DNA of 21,409 nucleotides from a virus, in IMG/VR virus record IMGVR_UViG_3300025759_000840, positions 1 through 21,409 of that record, one strand, 5' to 3'. Of this stretch, positions 13,831-20,639 are shown in pieces. The position numbers were made by a program, and so were the translations under genes. The notes under the pieces were generated by a model. That model saw only the letters and a program-made list of their open reading frames with translations. It made no database searches and was not told the origin of the DNA. Position 1 is the first letter of the stretch. Every line of letters begins with the position of its first letter.

Positions 13831-14859
13831 ATGGCAATATCAAAAATACCAAGTGCTGGATTTCAAGACAATGTTAAGTTCAGAAACATCATCATCAATG
13901 GTGACATGAGCATAGCACAAAGAGGAACTTCAAAAACAAGTGCTGGTTCTACTAATGGTTCTTATGACACAATAGATAGATTTGCATTTGCAAGACTTAA
14001 TTTAGGTGCTTTTACTCAATCACAATCAACAGATGTACCAACTGGTCAAGGTTTTGCAAATTCTATGAAATTTGATTGCACAACTGCTGATGCTTCACCA
14101 TCTGCAGGAGATTATGCTTTTGCAGTTCAATATGCTGAGGCTCAAAATTGTCAATATTTAAAATTTGGAACTTCATCTGCTCAAAGTCTCACACTTTCAT
14201 TTTGGGTTAAATCAAATAAAACAGGAACTTACTGTGCTGATATAAGAAGTTTAGATAGTGCTAGGTTAATATCAAAAACCTATACAATTTCATCTGCTGA
14301 TACTTGGGAAAAGAAAACTATTACTTATGACGGTGATACAGTTGGAACTATAAATAATGATAATGGAATAGGCTTACAATGTAGTTTTTGGTTAGGTGCT
14401 GGAAGTAATTTTACATCTGGAACTTTAGCAACATCTTGGCAATCTTATGATGCTGCTGATAGAGCAGTAGGTCAAGTCAACCTTGCAGATAGCACAGCTA
14501 ATGAATGGTACATCACAGGAATACAATTAGAAGCTGGAACAACTGCATCTGATTTTGAGTTCTTGCCTACAGGAGTTATGGAAAGTTTATGTCAAAGATA
14601 TTATTTTTCAACTACTACATCTATGGCTGGTTATGTTACTGGTGCAAATCAAAGTGCTGGTTGTGTAAGTATATTTGCTCATCCTACAACTATGAGAGCA
14701 GATCCCACAGTTACATTAACTTATACTGCTGGAACTAATTACAGCAATTATAATACTAGAAACAGAGATGAAATAAATACTTCTATAAATATAAAAGGTT
14801 CTGCATCTGGTAGAGTTTTTGCAGATTTTAACCCTGTTACATTTGAGTCGGAATTATAA
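13831..14859 (+). CDS. Tail fibre-like protein with carbohydrate-binding-type domain (342 aa)
   Basis: The 342-aa protein begins MAISKIPSAGFQDNVKFRNI and has the conserved block I-I-I-N-G-D-M-S-I-A-Q-R-G-T-S, then Y-D-T-I-D-R-F. This block is, as I recall, typical of phage tail and fibre proteins. Its body is beta-rich with S-L-T-L-S-F-W-V-K-S-N-K-T-G-T and W-E-K-K-T-I-T-Y-D-G-D-T, a pattern like carbohydrate-binding jelly rolls, and W-Y-I-T-G-I-Q-L-E-A-G-T-T-A-S-D-F-E, which closes that domain. The last 100 residues look like a variable tip. It starts 4 nt after the previous stop and is followed directly by a small chaperone-like gene. Confidence 0.85.
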   Translation: MAISKIPSAGFQDNVKFRNIIINGDMSIAQRGTSKTSAGSTNGSYDTIDRFAFARLNLGAFTQSQSTDVPTGQGFANSMKFDCTTADASPSAGDYAFAVQYAEAQNCQYLKFGTSSAQSLTLSFWVKSNKTGTYCADIRSLDSARLISKTYTISSADTWEKKTITYDGDTVGTINNDNGIGLQCSFWLGAGSNFTSGTLATSWQSYDAADRAVGQVNLADSTANEWYITGIQLEAGTTASDFEFLPTGVMESLCQRYYFSTTTSMAGYVTGANQSAGCVSIFAHPTTMRADPTVTLTYTAGTNYSNYNTRNRDEINTSINIKGSASGRVFADFNPVTFESEL

Positions 14860-14861
14860 TT

Positions 14862-15050
14862 ATGATTAATAAAGAAAATATAAGCACAGTTACAAAAAAT
14901 TATTTTAACGATACTGAATTTGATTATGAAGTTGTGCATAATTCAATTACAACTTTTGTACCACTAGACGAAGCAAACACAGATTACCAAGCAATTCAAG
15001 AATGGATAGCAGATGGTGGAACAGTAATAGATAATGGGGGTACAGAATAA
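14862..15050 (+). CDS. Small fibre-associated protein, possible chaperone (62 aa)
   Basis: The 62-aa acidic protein MINKENISTVTKNYFNDTEF ends DEANTDYQAIQEWIADGGTV with IDNGGTE. The D-x-A-N-x-D-Y-Q-x-I-Q-x-W-I-A-x-G motif is one I know from small proteins encoded right after tail-fibre genes in many phages, where they are thought to help fibre folding. It begins 3 nt after the 342-aa fibre gene and overlaps the next fibre gene as TAATG, so it is physically embedded between two receptor-binding genes. The role is inferred from motif and position. Confidence 0.75.
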   Translation: MINKENISTVTKNYFNDTEFDYEVVHNSITTFVPLDEANTDYQAIQEWIADGGTVIDNGGTE

Positions 15051-15931
15051 TGGCTTATCTTGGCAGAGGATTAGATAAAATATCAAACATAGAGGTACTA
15101 GATAATATTACCTTTGATGGTTCTAGTTCTTATTCTATTACAAAAGGTTCAGTAGCATTTACACCAAACTCTGCTCAATCATGTTTGATTAGTATTGATG
15201 GTGTGGTTCAAGCTACTAACTTCTCTGTGAACTCATCTACAATAGACTTTGGCGTTGCTATACCAAGTACATCTACTTGCAATTTCTTTTTACATTATGG
15301 AACAGGAGTTATGACAGTACCTAGTGATGGCTCTGTTACACTTGCTAAACTTTCTGCAACAGGAACTAAAGATGCTACAACTTTTTTAAGAGGAGATAAT
15401 ACTTTTGCAACACCAAGTGATAATGTTGGTATTGTAAATTTAGGAACAACAACAGTTACAGGAACACCATCAGAAATTGATATTGATTTTGATACTTCAA
15501 CATATAACCAATTTAGAATTTTCTTTGAAGGCATACAAGGAACAGCAGATTTTAATATGTATGCAAGAGCAAAAGTAGGTGGTTCAATAATTACATCAAA
15601 TAATTATAATAGTGCAACTGTAAAAAAGTATGCAACTGGTTTTGATACAAATACCTATGGTGGAAACAATCAAAATGAATGGTATGTATCAAATAATATA
15701 GGTGCAGATACTTATGAAAATTGGGGTGCAGATATGTTGGTTAATATAGGCACAGGAACTGGTATGCCACAAATTACTATAAATTGTGCATACAAAGATC
15801 CTGCTGGTGCTTATGTTGCTAATTGGGGAACATTAACATATCAAAATTTTAGTGTGATTAATGGTTTTAGAATTTTTCCATCAACAGGAAATTTTGATAC
15901 AGGAAAATATACAGTGTGGGGTATTAAATAA
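15050..15931 (+). CDS. Tail fibre / receptor-binding protein (293 aa)
   Basis: The 293-aa protein begins MAYLGRGLDKISNIEVLDNI, an opening shared by many marine phage fibres. It continues with a beta-sandwich module (V-A-F-T-P-N-S-A-Q-S-C-L-I-S-I-D-G-V-V-Q) that ends D-G-S-V-T-L-A-K-L, a joint also seen in the 252-aa fibre at 13069. Then T-F-L-R-G-D-N-T-F-A-T-P leads into the C-terminal part (about 125-293), with beta-strands of the type found in fibre tips (Y-N-Q-F-R-I-F-F-E-G-I-Q, G-F-R-I-F-P-S-T-G-N-F). Coupled to neighbours on both sides by TAATG. Confidence 0.85.
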   Translation: MAYLGRGLDKISNIEVLDNITFDGSSSYSITKGSVAFTPNSAQSCLISIDGVVQATNFSVNSSTIDFGVAIPSTSTCNFFLHYGTGVMTVPSDGSVTLAKLSATGTKDATTFLRGDNTFATPSDNVGIVNLGTTTVTGTPSEIDIDFDTSTYNQFRIFFEGIQGTADFNMYARAKVGGSIITSNNYNSATVKKYATGFDTNTYGGNNQNEWYVSNNIGADTYENWGADMLVNIGTGTGMPQITINCAYKDPAGAYVANWGTLTYQNFSVINGFRIFPSTGNFDTGKYTVWGIK

Positions 15932-16179
15932 TGGCAACTAGATTAGTAAATGGAAAAATAATTGAAATGACATCTGTTGAAGAAATAAAATTAACAGAAG
16001 CTAGAAATAAAGCTAACGAATTTCAAACTGCTTGGGATAATGTTGATGAAGAAAAATTAACAGAGTTAAATGTAAAAGTTGAAACAATAAACAAATTAAA
16101 AAAAGCAAAATCTGGCAAACAAAAACTAAAAGACTTGGGATTAGATGGTGACGAAATCCAAGCTTTGATAGGAGTATAA
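15931..16179 (+). CDS. Small helical fibre-associated protein (82 aa)
   Basis: The 82-aa product MATRLVNGKIIEMTSVEEIK is followed by a long charged helix (about 18-60, rich in Glu and Lys) and a C-terminal K-L-K-D-L-G-L-D-G-D-E-I-Q-A-L-I-G-V. The K-A/L-K-D-L-G-L-x-x-D-E-I-x-A-L motif at the C-terminus is widespread in small phage proteins next to fibres, probably assembly factors. It immediately follows the 293-aa fibre through TAATG, matching the fibre-then-helper pattern of this region. No catalytic motif. Confidence 0.77.
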   Translation: MATRLVNGKIIEMTSVEEIKLTEARNKANEFQTAWDNVDEEKLTELNVKVETINKLKKAKSGKQKLKDLGLDGDEIQALIGV

Positions 16180-16183
16180 CAAT

Positions 16184-16627
16184 ATGGCATTAATTACATT
16201 AGGAGCAAACTCTGGTAAAGGAAAGGTTTTGCAAGTGTCTGATATGGTAATAATAACTTCAGAACAAGTTTTAACATCAAATACTTATACAGATTTAACA
16301 AGTGCAACAATAAATATAACACCTAACTCTACTTCAAGTAAAATAATTTTAACTGCTAATATAAATGCTAAATATAATCAAAATACTGCTGGTTATGGAA
16401 TAAAATTTTTTAGAGATAGCACAAACATTTTTACCACAACTCATGATTATGCTTCTATAAGTCAAGCAAGTGCTCAAAGATTTATGCAAATCTTTAATTA
16501 TATAGATACACCTTCAAGCACAAGTTCAATTACATATAAAATACAAGTAGCTACTCATAATAATACAGATGTTAGATTTCAAAATTCAGCACAATCAACT
16601 TTTTATTTAATGGAGATACAAGGATAA
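16184..16627 (+). CDS. Short tail-fibre tip protein (147 aa)
   Basis: A Shine-Dalgarno (TAGGAG) lies in the end of the previous gene, 10 nt or so before ATG 16184. The 147-aa protein opens MALITLGANSGKGKVLQVSD and contains Y-T-D-L-T-S-A-T-I-N-I-T-P-N-S-T-S-S-K-I-I-L-T-A and Y-I-D-T-P-S-S-T-S-S-I-T-Y-K-I-Q, both recurrent in marine phage fibres, as I recall. The pattern fits a C1q/TNF-like beta-sandwich tip without a long shaft. It ends with L-M-E-I-Q-G and is coupled to the next gene by TAATG. It may attach to another fibre as an exchangeable tip, which is inference. Confidence 0.82.
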   Translation: MALITLGANSGKGKVLQVSDMVIITSEQVLTSNTYTDLTSATINITPNSTSSKIILTANINAKYNQNTAGYGIKFFRDSTNIFTTTHDYASISQASAQRFMQIFNYIDTPSSTSSITYKIQVATHNNTDVRFQNSAQSTFYLMEIQG

Positions 16628-16947
16628 TGACAATATCAGATGCAATAAAAAGAATAAATTCAAATGCAGAATATACATATCAAGGTGAAGATATAAATTC
16701 TATTCAATGGCTTAATGGAACAACACCTATACCAGTAGCTGATATAGAAGCTAAGATGAATGAAATGGCTAATGAGCCAGAACAATCTGATTACGCACAA
16801 CAAAGAAGAAATAGTTACCCTAAAATTGGAGATCAACTAGATATGTTGTGGCACTCAATAGATCAAGATGAAGAATTAAAAACTAAGTATTTTAACTTTT
16901 ATCAGGCTATTAAATCTGTTAAAATAAAACATCCTAAAAATGGCTAA
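16627..16947 (+). CDS. Tail-fibre assembly chaperone-like protein (106 aa)
   Basis: The 106-aa acidic protein MTISDAIKRINSNAEYTYQG has the C-terminal block Y-A-Q-Q-R-R-N-S-Y-P-K-I-G-D-Q-L-D-M-L-W-H-S-I-D-Q, then F-Y-Q-A-I-K-S-V-K-x-K-H-P. I know the R-R-x-x-Y-P-x-I-x-D-Q-L-D-x-L-W motif from the C-terminus of many phage proteins encoded after tail-fibre genes, where it is associated with fibre assembly. It follows the 147-aa tip gene by TAATG. The 3' end overlaps the next gene by 8 nt. Confidence 0.83.
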   Translation: MTISDAIKRINSNAEYTYQGEDINSIQWLNGTTPIPVADIEAKMNEMANEPEQSDYAQQRRNSYPKIGDQLDMLWHSIDQDEELKTKYFNFYQAIKSVKIKHPKNG

Positions 16948-17278
16948 TATATATAAAAATGCAGGTTTTGATTTAACGACAACTTCTAAAACAGATGTCT
17001 ATACAGTACCTGCTAATAGAACTACTATAGTAAAAACTATTCAATCAACTAATACTACGACTTCTAATGTTGATACTATTGGATATGTTTATGATAGTAG
17101 TGCTACGACAGAATATGAAATAGCTCACCATACATTAAATGCTAAAGATTCTATTAATTTTATTGAAGGAACATTAGTATTAGAATCTGGTGATATATTA
17201 AGATTAGAAGCTGCAACTGCAAATGCTGTAGCAGGAATTGTTAGTTATTTAGAAATATTTGACGAAAAGTCTGCATGA
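16940..17278 (+). CDS. Small beta-sandwich structural protein, paralogue-like of the 12731 gene (112 aa)
   Basis: Begins MANIYKNAGFDLTTTSKTDV with Y-T-V-P-A-N-R-T-T-I-V-K-T, then N-T-T-T-S-N-V-D-T-I-G-Y-V-Y-D-S-S, L-V-L-E-S-G-D-I-L-R-L-E-A, and a V-S-Y-L-E-I-F-D end. The same order of elements occurs in the 108-aa protein at 12731 (TTSAVVASVYINDGS, VQSGDALKV), so the two look homologous. Such proteins often sit among fibre genes in marine phages. Likely a small virion component; where it sits on the particle is unknown. It overlaps neighbours on both sides, with the next gene starting in ATGA. Confidence 0.8.
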   Translation: MANIYKNAGFDLTTTSKTDVYTVPANRTTIVKTIQSTNTTTSNVDTIGYVYDSSATTEYEIAHHTLNAKDSINFIEGTLVLESGDILRLEAATANAVAGIVSYLEIFDEKSA

Positions 17279-17709
17279 TTGAATTGGTTAAAATACCAAA
17301 AGAAAATATTGATTCTGTTTGGTTACATTGCAAAGGTTTAATAGCTAATGCTTTAGCAAGATCAAATGGATATGCATCTGAAACTCATTTTAAACAATGG
17401 ATTAAAGATGATAAAATGCAACTTTGGTTTCTTTGGGATAGCGAACTAGATATTCAAGATAGAATGTATGGTGTAGTTGTTACTGAAGTTATACAAAGAC
17501 CATTACAACGATGTCTTAATATTAAAATTATGACAGGTAAACATCGTGATAAATGGCAGCATTTAATAAAACAAATAGAAGAATTTGCATGGAATAATAA
17601 ATGTGATTTATTAGAGCTTGTTGCTAGACCTGGTTGGAAGCGTGTGCTAAAACCATATGGTTACAAAGAAAGCCATGTATTATTAGAAAAACATAAAAAG
17701 GAGAAATAA
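17275..17709 (+). CDS. GNAT-fold protein, T7 gp13-like virion-assembly candidate (144 aa)
   Basis: The 144-aa protein MIELVKIPKENIDSVWLHCK shows the pattern of a GNAT acetyltransferase fold: a helical start, a beta-strand R-M-Y-G-V-V-V-T-E-V, C-L-N-I-K-I-M-T-G, a helix, and a C-terminal C-D-L-L-E-L-V-A-R-P-G-W-K-R-V-L-K-P-Y-G-Y-K-E-S-H-V-L-L-E-K in three joined pieces. In T7-like phages the corresponding position is held by gp13, which has a related fold, is required for virion assembly and has no known enzyme activity; this is from memory. I do not see a canonical acetyl-CoA loop (R/Q-x-x-G-x-G/A), so catalysis is doubtful. Confidence 0.75.
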   Translation: MIELVKIPKENIDSVWLHCKGLIANALARSNGYASETHFKQWIKDDKMQLWFLWDSELDIQDRMYGVVVTEVIQRPLQRCLNIKIMTGKHRDKWQHLIKQIEEFAWNNKCDLLELVARPGWKRVLKPYGYKESHVLLEKHKKEK

Positions 17710-17712
17710 CAT

Positions 17713-18435
17713 ATGTCATCTGGAGGAGGAGGTTCTGGAACTTCAATAAGTACTGCACAACCATATGCACCAGCAGAACCTGCAATACAACAAATATTAT
17801 CTGAAGCAGGAACCATTTATGGTCAAGGGCCAGGTGCTGCAGGATATGTACCACCTAGTACACAAACTACACAAGGCTTAGCTGCACAAGAGCAAATGGC
17901 TCAAGCTGCTAACCAACAAATATTAGGAACTATACAAGGACAGTATACTAACCCTTTCTTATCTCCTTTGATTAGTCAAGCTGCTACTGATATATATTCT
18001 AATGTTGCTGGACAATTTTCAGGAGCTGGTAGAACACCAGGATCACCATTAATGCAAAGCCAAGTAGTTGGTCAAGTTGCAGACAAAGCATTACCATTTG
18101 CATTTGGACAGTTAGAAAGAGAAAGAGCAAGACAATTATCTACAGCTCAACAAGTACCTAGCTTAACAGCAGTTGGTGGAGCTTTAGAAGATATACAAAG
18201 AGAACAACAAATGGCACCTATGCAATCATTACAGCAATACTATAATCTTGCTGCACCAATTGCATTTGGTTTGCCAACACAACAACAAACAATGACAGCA
18301 CCCAAAGCCAATCCTATAACAATGGCTGCAGGTGGAGCTTTGACAGGTGCAAGTTTAGCACCAATGTTAGGAGCTGCAGGGCCTTATGGAGCAGCAATAG
18401 GAGCTGGATTTGGATTATTAGGAGGACTATTATAA
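17713..18435 (+). CDS. Gly/Gln-rich internal virion (ejection) protein candidate (240 aa)
   Basis: A Shine-Dalgarno (AAAGGAGA) precedes ATG 17713. The N-terminus MSSGGGGSGTSISTAQPYAP is Gly-rich. The middle is Gln/Ala-rich and helical with TQGLAAQEQMAQAANQQILG, LISQAATDIYSNVAGQFSGA G-R-T-P-G-S-P and a QLERERARQLSTAQQVPS segment. The C-terminus (about 203-240) is a Gly/Ala-rich hydrophobic stretch (AAGGALTGASLAPMLGAAGP and on) that could insert in membranes. Location after fibres and before other unknown virion genes matches podovirus ejection proteins (the T7 gp14 position). Role is inferred. Confidence 0.75.
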   Translation: MSSGGGGSGTSISTAQPYAPAEPAIQQILSEAGTIYGQGPGAAGYVPPSTQTTQGLAAQEQMAQAANQQILGTIQGQYTNPFLSPLISQAATDIYSNVAGQFSGAGRTPGSPLMQSQVVGQVADKALPFAFGQLERERARQLSTAQQVPSLTAVGGALEDIQREQQMAPMQSLQQYYNLAAPIAFGLPTQQQTMTAPKANPITMAAGGALTGASLAPMLGAAGPYGAAIGAGFGLLGGLL

Positions 18436-18530
18436 TGAAATTAAAAGAACATATACCACATATTATTAAAGAACATAAAACAACTTGTGCAGTAGTAGCT
18501 GTTATCATTATTGTTTTAGCTATATTATAG
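18435..18530 (+). CDS. 31-aa single-span membrane protein
   Basis: ATG 18435 overlaps the preceding TAA (TAATG), and TAG 18528-18530 ends the frame. The peptide is MKLKEHIPHIIKEHKTTCAV followed by VAVIIIVLAIL. The basic, amphipathic N-terminal 16 residues precede a run of about 15 hydrophobic residues (17-31) reaching the C-terminus, the signature of a tail-anchored or reverse-signal small membrane protein. Its Shine-Dalgarno-bearing end serves the next gene. It could be a holin-like lysis protein, an ejection-channel helper or another small membrane factor; no homologue is recognised. Its short length makes it easy to miss in gene calls. Confidence 0.68.
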   Translation: MKLKEHIPHIIKEHKTTCAVVAVIIIVLAIL

Positions 18531-18533
18531 GAG
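18529..18533 (+). promoter_or_regulatory. Shine-Dalgarno overlapping the upstream stop codon
   Basis: AGGAG spans the TAG stop (18528-18530) of the 31-aa membrane-protein gene and lies 5 nt before ATG 18539. This fixes the start of the downstream 317-aa gene and means ribosomes ending the small gene cover the next binding site, a classic arrangement for coupled expression. Confidence 0.7.
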
Positions 18534-18538
18534 TTTAA

Positions 18539-19492
18539 ATGTCAGGAGGAGGAGGATCATCTTCAGATTCAGGTGGTGGAGGAGGGCCTCCAGGTGGAGG
18601 AGATAAAGGAATGTACTCCACAAAAGCTAGTAGAACACAACCAACAGCTAGAGATATAGCTATGGGAGGTGGTACTTCTAGTTCACCTACTAAATATGTA
18701 TCTAAACCAAAAGCTACAAAAACATATGTAACTTCGCCTGGTGGAGGTAGAGATTCAGGAGCTAAACCAAAAGTAATAGTTCCTAAAAAAAAACCAATAC
18801 AAGTAAGTTCAGATGACGAATATGATGTACCTGATAAAGATCATTACAGACAAACACAAAAAGATATAGCAACTACTAATAAAGAATTAGCTAAAAATGA
18901 TCAAACAGACATTAAAATGTCTAAAGAACAATATGATTTATTTAACAAAAATCTTAATGAATACTATGGTACAGAAAATGTTAAATATGAACCATATGGT
19001 AGAGCAGGAAAAGGAACTGTAAATCTTTCATTTAATGAACATTACAATAATGTTATTACACAAAATCCTGCATTAAAATTTTCACCAACTCTTGCATTTT
19101 TAACTGCTGCAGGTAGAAATGTAAATGAGTATTTAACAAGTGATTATGGTACTTATAAATATGCAGGGCCAGGTACAGACTCTGGTGGTTTGTTAGGTAG
19201 TGGTAAAAGAACTCAACAACAAACTGAGAGACAACTTATGAGCAATGTAGCACCTGATGCACCTTATATTGTCTCTGGATTAGATAAACCAGATAGCTCA
19301 CCTGCTGCAGATTTTTTTGCTAAAATAAATAAAAATAAAAACGAATTGTTTTTTCAAGATCAATATGATTCTGCTAAAGCTAAAATGCAAGGTATACTTG
19401 GATCTCCAAGTCCTATGCGTTATTTAGCTATAAGTGAGAGTCCATTTTATGGATGGTTAAAGAAAAACAATTTAGATAAAGGAATATTATAA
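18539..19492 (+). CDS. Gly-rich virion-cluster protein, possible internal protein (317 aa)
   Basis: The N-terminus MSGGGGSSSDSGGGGGPPGG is a strongly disordered Gly/Ser tract, followed by a basic region (KYVSKPKATKTYV, PKVIVPKKKPIQ; about 50-95) with a run of nine A bases in its DNA. A charged helical part follows (KDHYRQTQKDIATTNKELAK). The C-terminal two thirds look globular, with M-S-K-E-Q-Y-D-L-F-N-K-N-L-N-E-Y-Y-G-T and S-P-T-L-A-F-L-T-A-A-G-R-N-V-N-E-Y. I do not recognise a family. The Gly-rich start resembles that of the 240-aa gene just upstream. The context suggests an internal or ejection protein. Its stop overlaps the next start as TAATG. Confidence 0.72.
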   Translation: MSGGGGSSSDSGGGGGPPGGGDKGMYSTKASRTQPTARDIAMGGGTSSSPTKYVSKPKATKTYVTSPGGGRDSGAKPKVIVPKKKPIQVSSDDEYDVPDKDHYRQTQKDIATTNKELAKNDQTDIKMSKEQYDLFNKNLNEYYGTENVKYEPYGRAGKGTVNLSFNEHYNNVITQNPALKFSPTLAFLTAAGRNVNEYLTSDYGTYKYAGPGTDSGGLLGSGKRTQQQTERQLMSNVAPDAPYIVSGLDKPDSSPAADFFAKINKNKNELFFQDQYDSAKAKMQGILGSPSPMRYLAISESPFYGWLKKNNLDKGIL

Positions 19493-20631
19493 TGGGATTA
19501 TTAGACAATACATATCTTGGAAGTATATTTGACGATTGGAAAAATCGAAATGTTGAAGATATATTTAAAAATGCAGATACAAGTAGAGCAAAAGGAAATT
19601 TAGATACTGCTGGTGGAGTAATTTCTTCTGATCCATTAAGACGAGTTACTAGACAAGATGGTGTTAAAGTTCCAATTAAAACTGCGAATAGAAATGTACC
19701 ACAAGCTAATGAACAAAGTAAACAAGCAGCTATGATGAGTCCTTCAAATACTCAATCTTTATTTCAATCTCAAACACCTATGCCTATGAAAGAACCATCA
19801 GATCCAATAGTAACTGGTGGACAAGGTACACAACAAGCTGACATAGGATTTTTACAAAGATTGTCTAATATGGCAGGTGTAGATATGGATAAAGCTATGG
19901 CTACTTGGAAAGATAAAGGTGGTTTTGAAGGTCTTATGGCTAACCCTGCATTTACATTAGGACTAGCATTTATGCAAGCAGGAGCTGAAGGTAAAAGTTT
20001 AGGTCAAGGTGCATTAGATAATGTATTGAAAGCAGGAGCTATATCACAAAATTATAAAAAAATTATAGAATCTAGACAAGGTGGAGTTATAGAAGCTACT
20101 GAAGGTCAAATGGATCAAATTAAAAGTGTTCTTAAATCTAAAGGCATGGATAAACCAAGTTGGTGGAGAAAAATGTTTCCTGGTAATCAATCTGAATCAT
20201 ACGAACAAGCTGTTGAAGATATTGTTATGAAAGTACAAATTAAAGTACGAGAAATGAAAAAAGCAGCTAAAGCATCTGGTAAAGATATTGTAGTTGGAAA
20301 CAGATTATATAAAAAAATTATTGATGATATGATTGCTAGTGGTGAAATTAGTAAAGTAGGTGGTATTAATATTGGAGGAGCTCAAATTATTGACGCTACT
20401 TTAGAAGCTCAAAAAAGAGAACATGGTGGACCAGTAGAAGCTGGTAAGCCTTATGTTGTAGGTGAAGTTGGCCCTGAAATAATAATACCTACTTCAGATG
20501 GCAATGTACTATCTAATGATGACTCACAAATATTTAATATGCTATTAGCATCTAACCCACAATTACAAAAGGTATCTAAGCAAAGAGCTGAAAAAATACT
20601 TAGAGCTAGATTCCCTGAATATTTTGAATAG
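19492..20631 (+). CDS. Virion protein with tape-measure-like C-terminal motif (379 aa)
   Basis: The 379-aa protein opens MGLLDNTYLGSIFDDWKNRN. The first 110 residues are polar and likely disordered. Residues about 117-185 are helical with an Ala/Met/Gly-rich part (NPAFTLGLAFMQAGAEGKSL), and 200-300 are charged helices. At 312-333 is a segment with GGPV, then PYVVGE, then GPE and IIP (bases 20425-20490). This G-G-x-V-x-x-G-x-P-Y-x-V-G-E-x-G-P-E pattern is well known, to me, from the C-terminal ends of tail tape-measure proteins of long-tailed phages. In a podovirus cluster it more likely marks an internal or ejection protein. Its stop is 8 nt before the next start. Confidence 0.75.
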   Translation: MGLLDNTYLGSIFDDWKNRNVEDIFKNADTSRAKGNLDTAGGVISSDPLRRVTRQDGVKVPIKTANRNVPQANEQSKQAAMMSPSNTQSLFQSQTPMPMKEPSDPIVTGGQGTQQADIGFLQRLSNMAGVDMDKAMATWKDKGGFEGLMANPAFTLGLAFMQAGAEGKSLGQGALDNVLKAGAISQNYKKIIESRQGGVIEATEGQMDQIKSVLKSKGMDKPSWWRKMFPGNQSESYEQAVEDIVMKVQIKVREMKKAAKASGKDIVVGNRLYKKIIDDMIASGEISKVGGINIGGAQIIDATLEAQKREHGGPVEAGKPYVVGEVGPEIIIPTSDGNVLSNDDSQIFNMLLASNPQLQKVSKQRAEKILRARFPEYFE

Positions 20632-20639
20632 GAAATACA

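Noticed and set aside
17624-17854. - strand frames near 14748-14939, 15295-15534, 17624-17854 and 18314-18508
   Set aside because: All overlap well-supported + genes in low-GC DNA and show no start signals or recognisable motifs.
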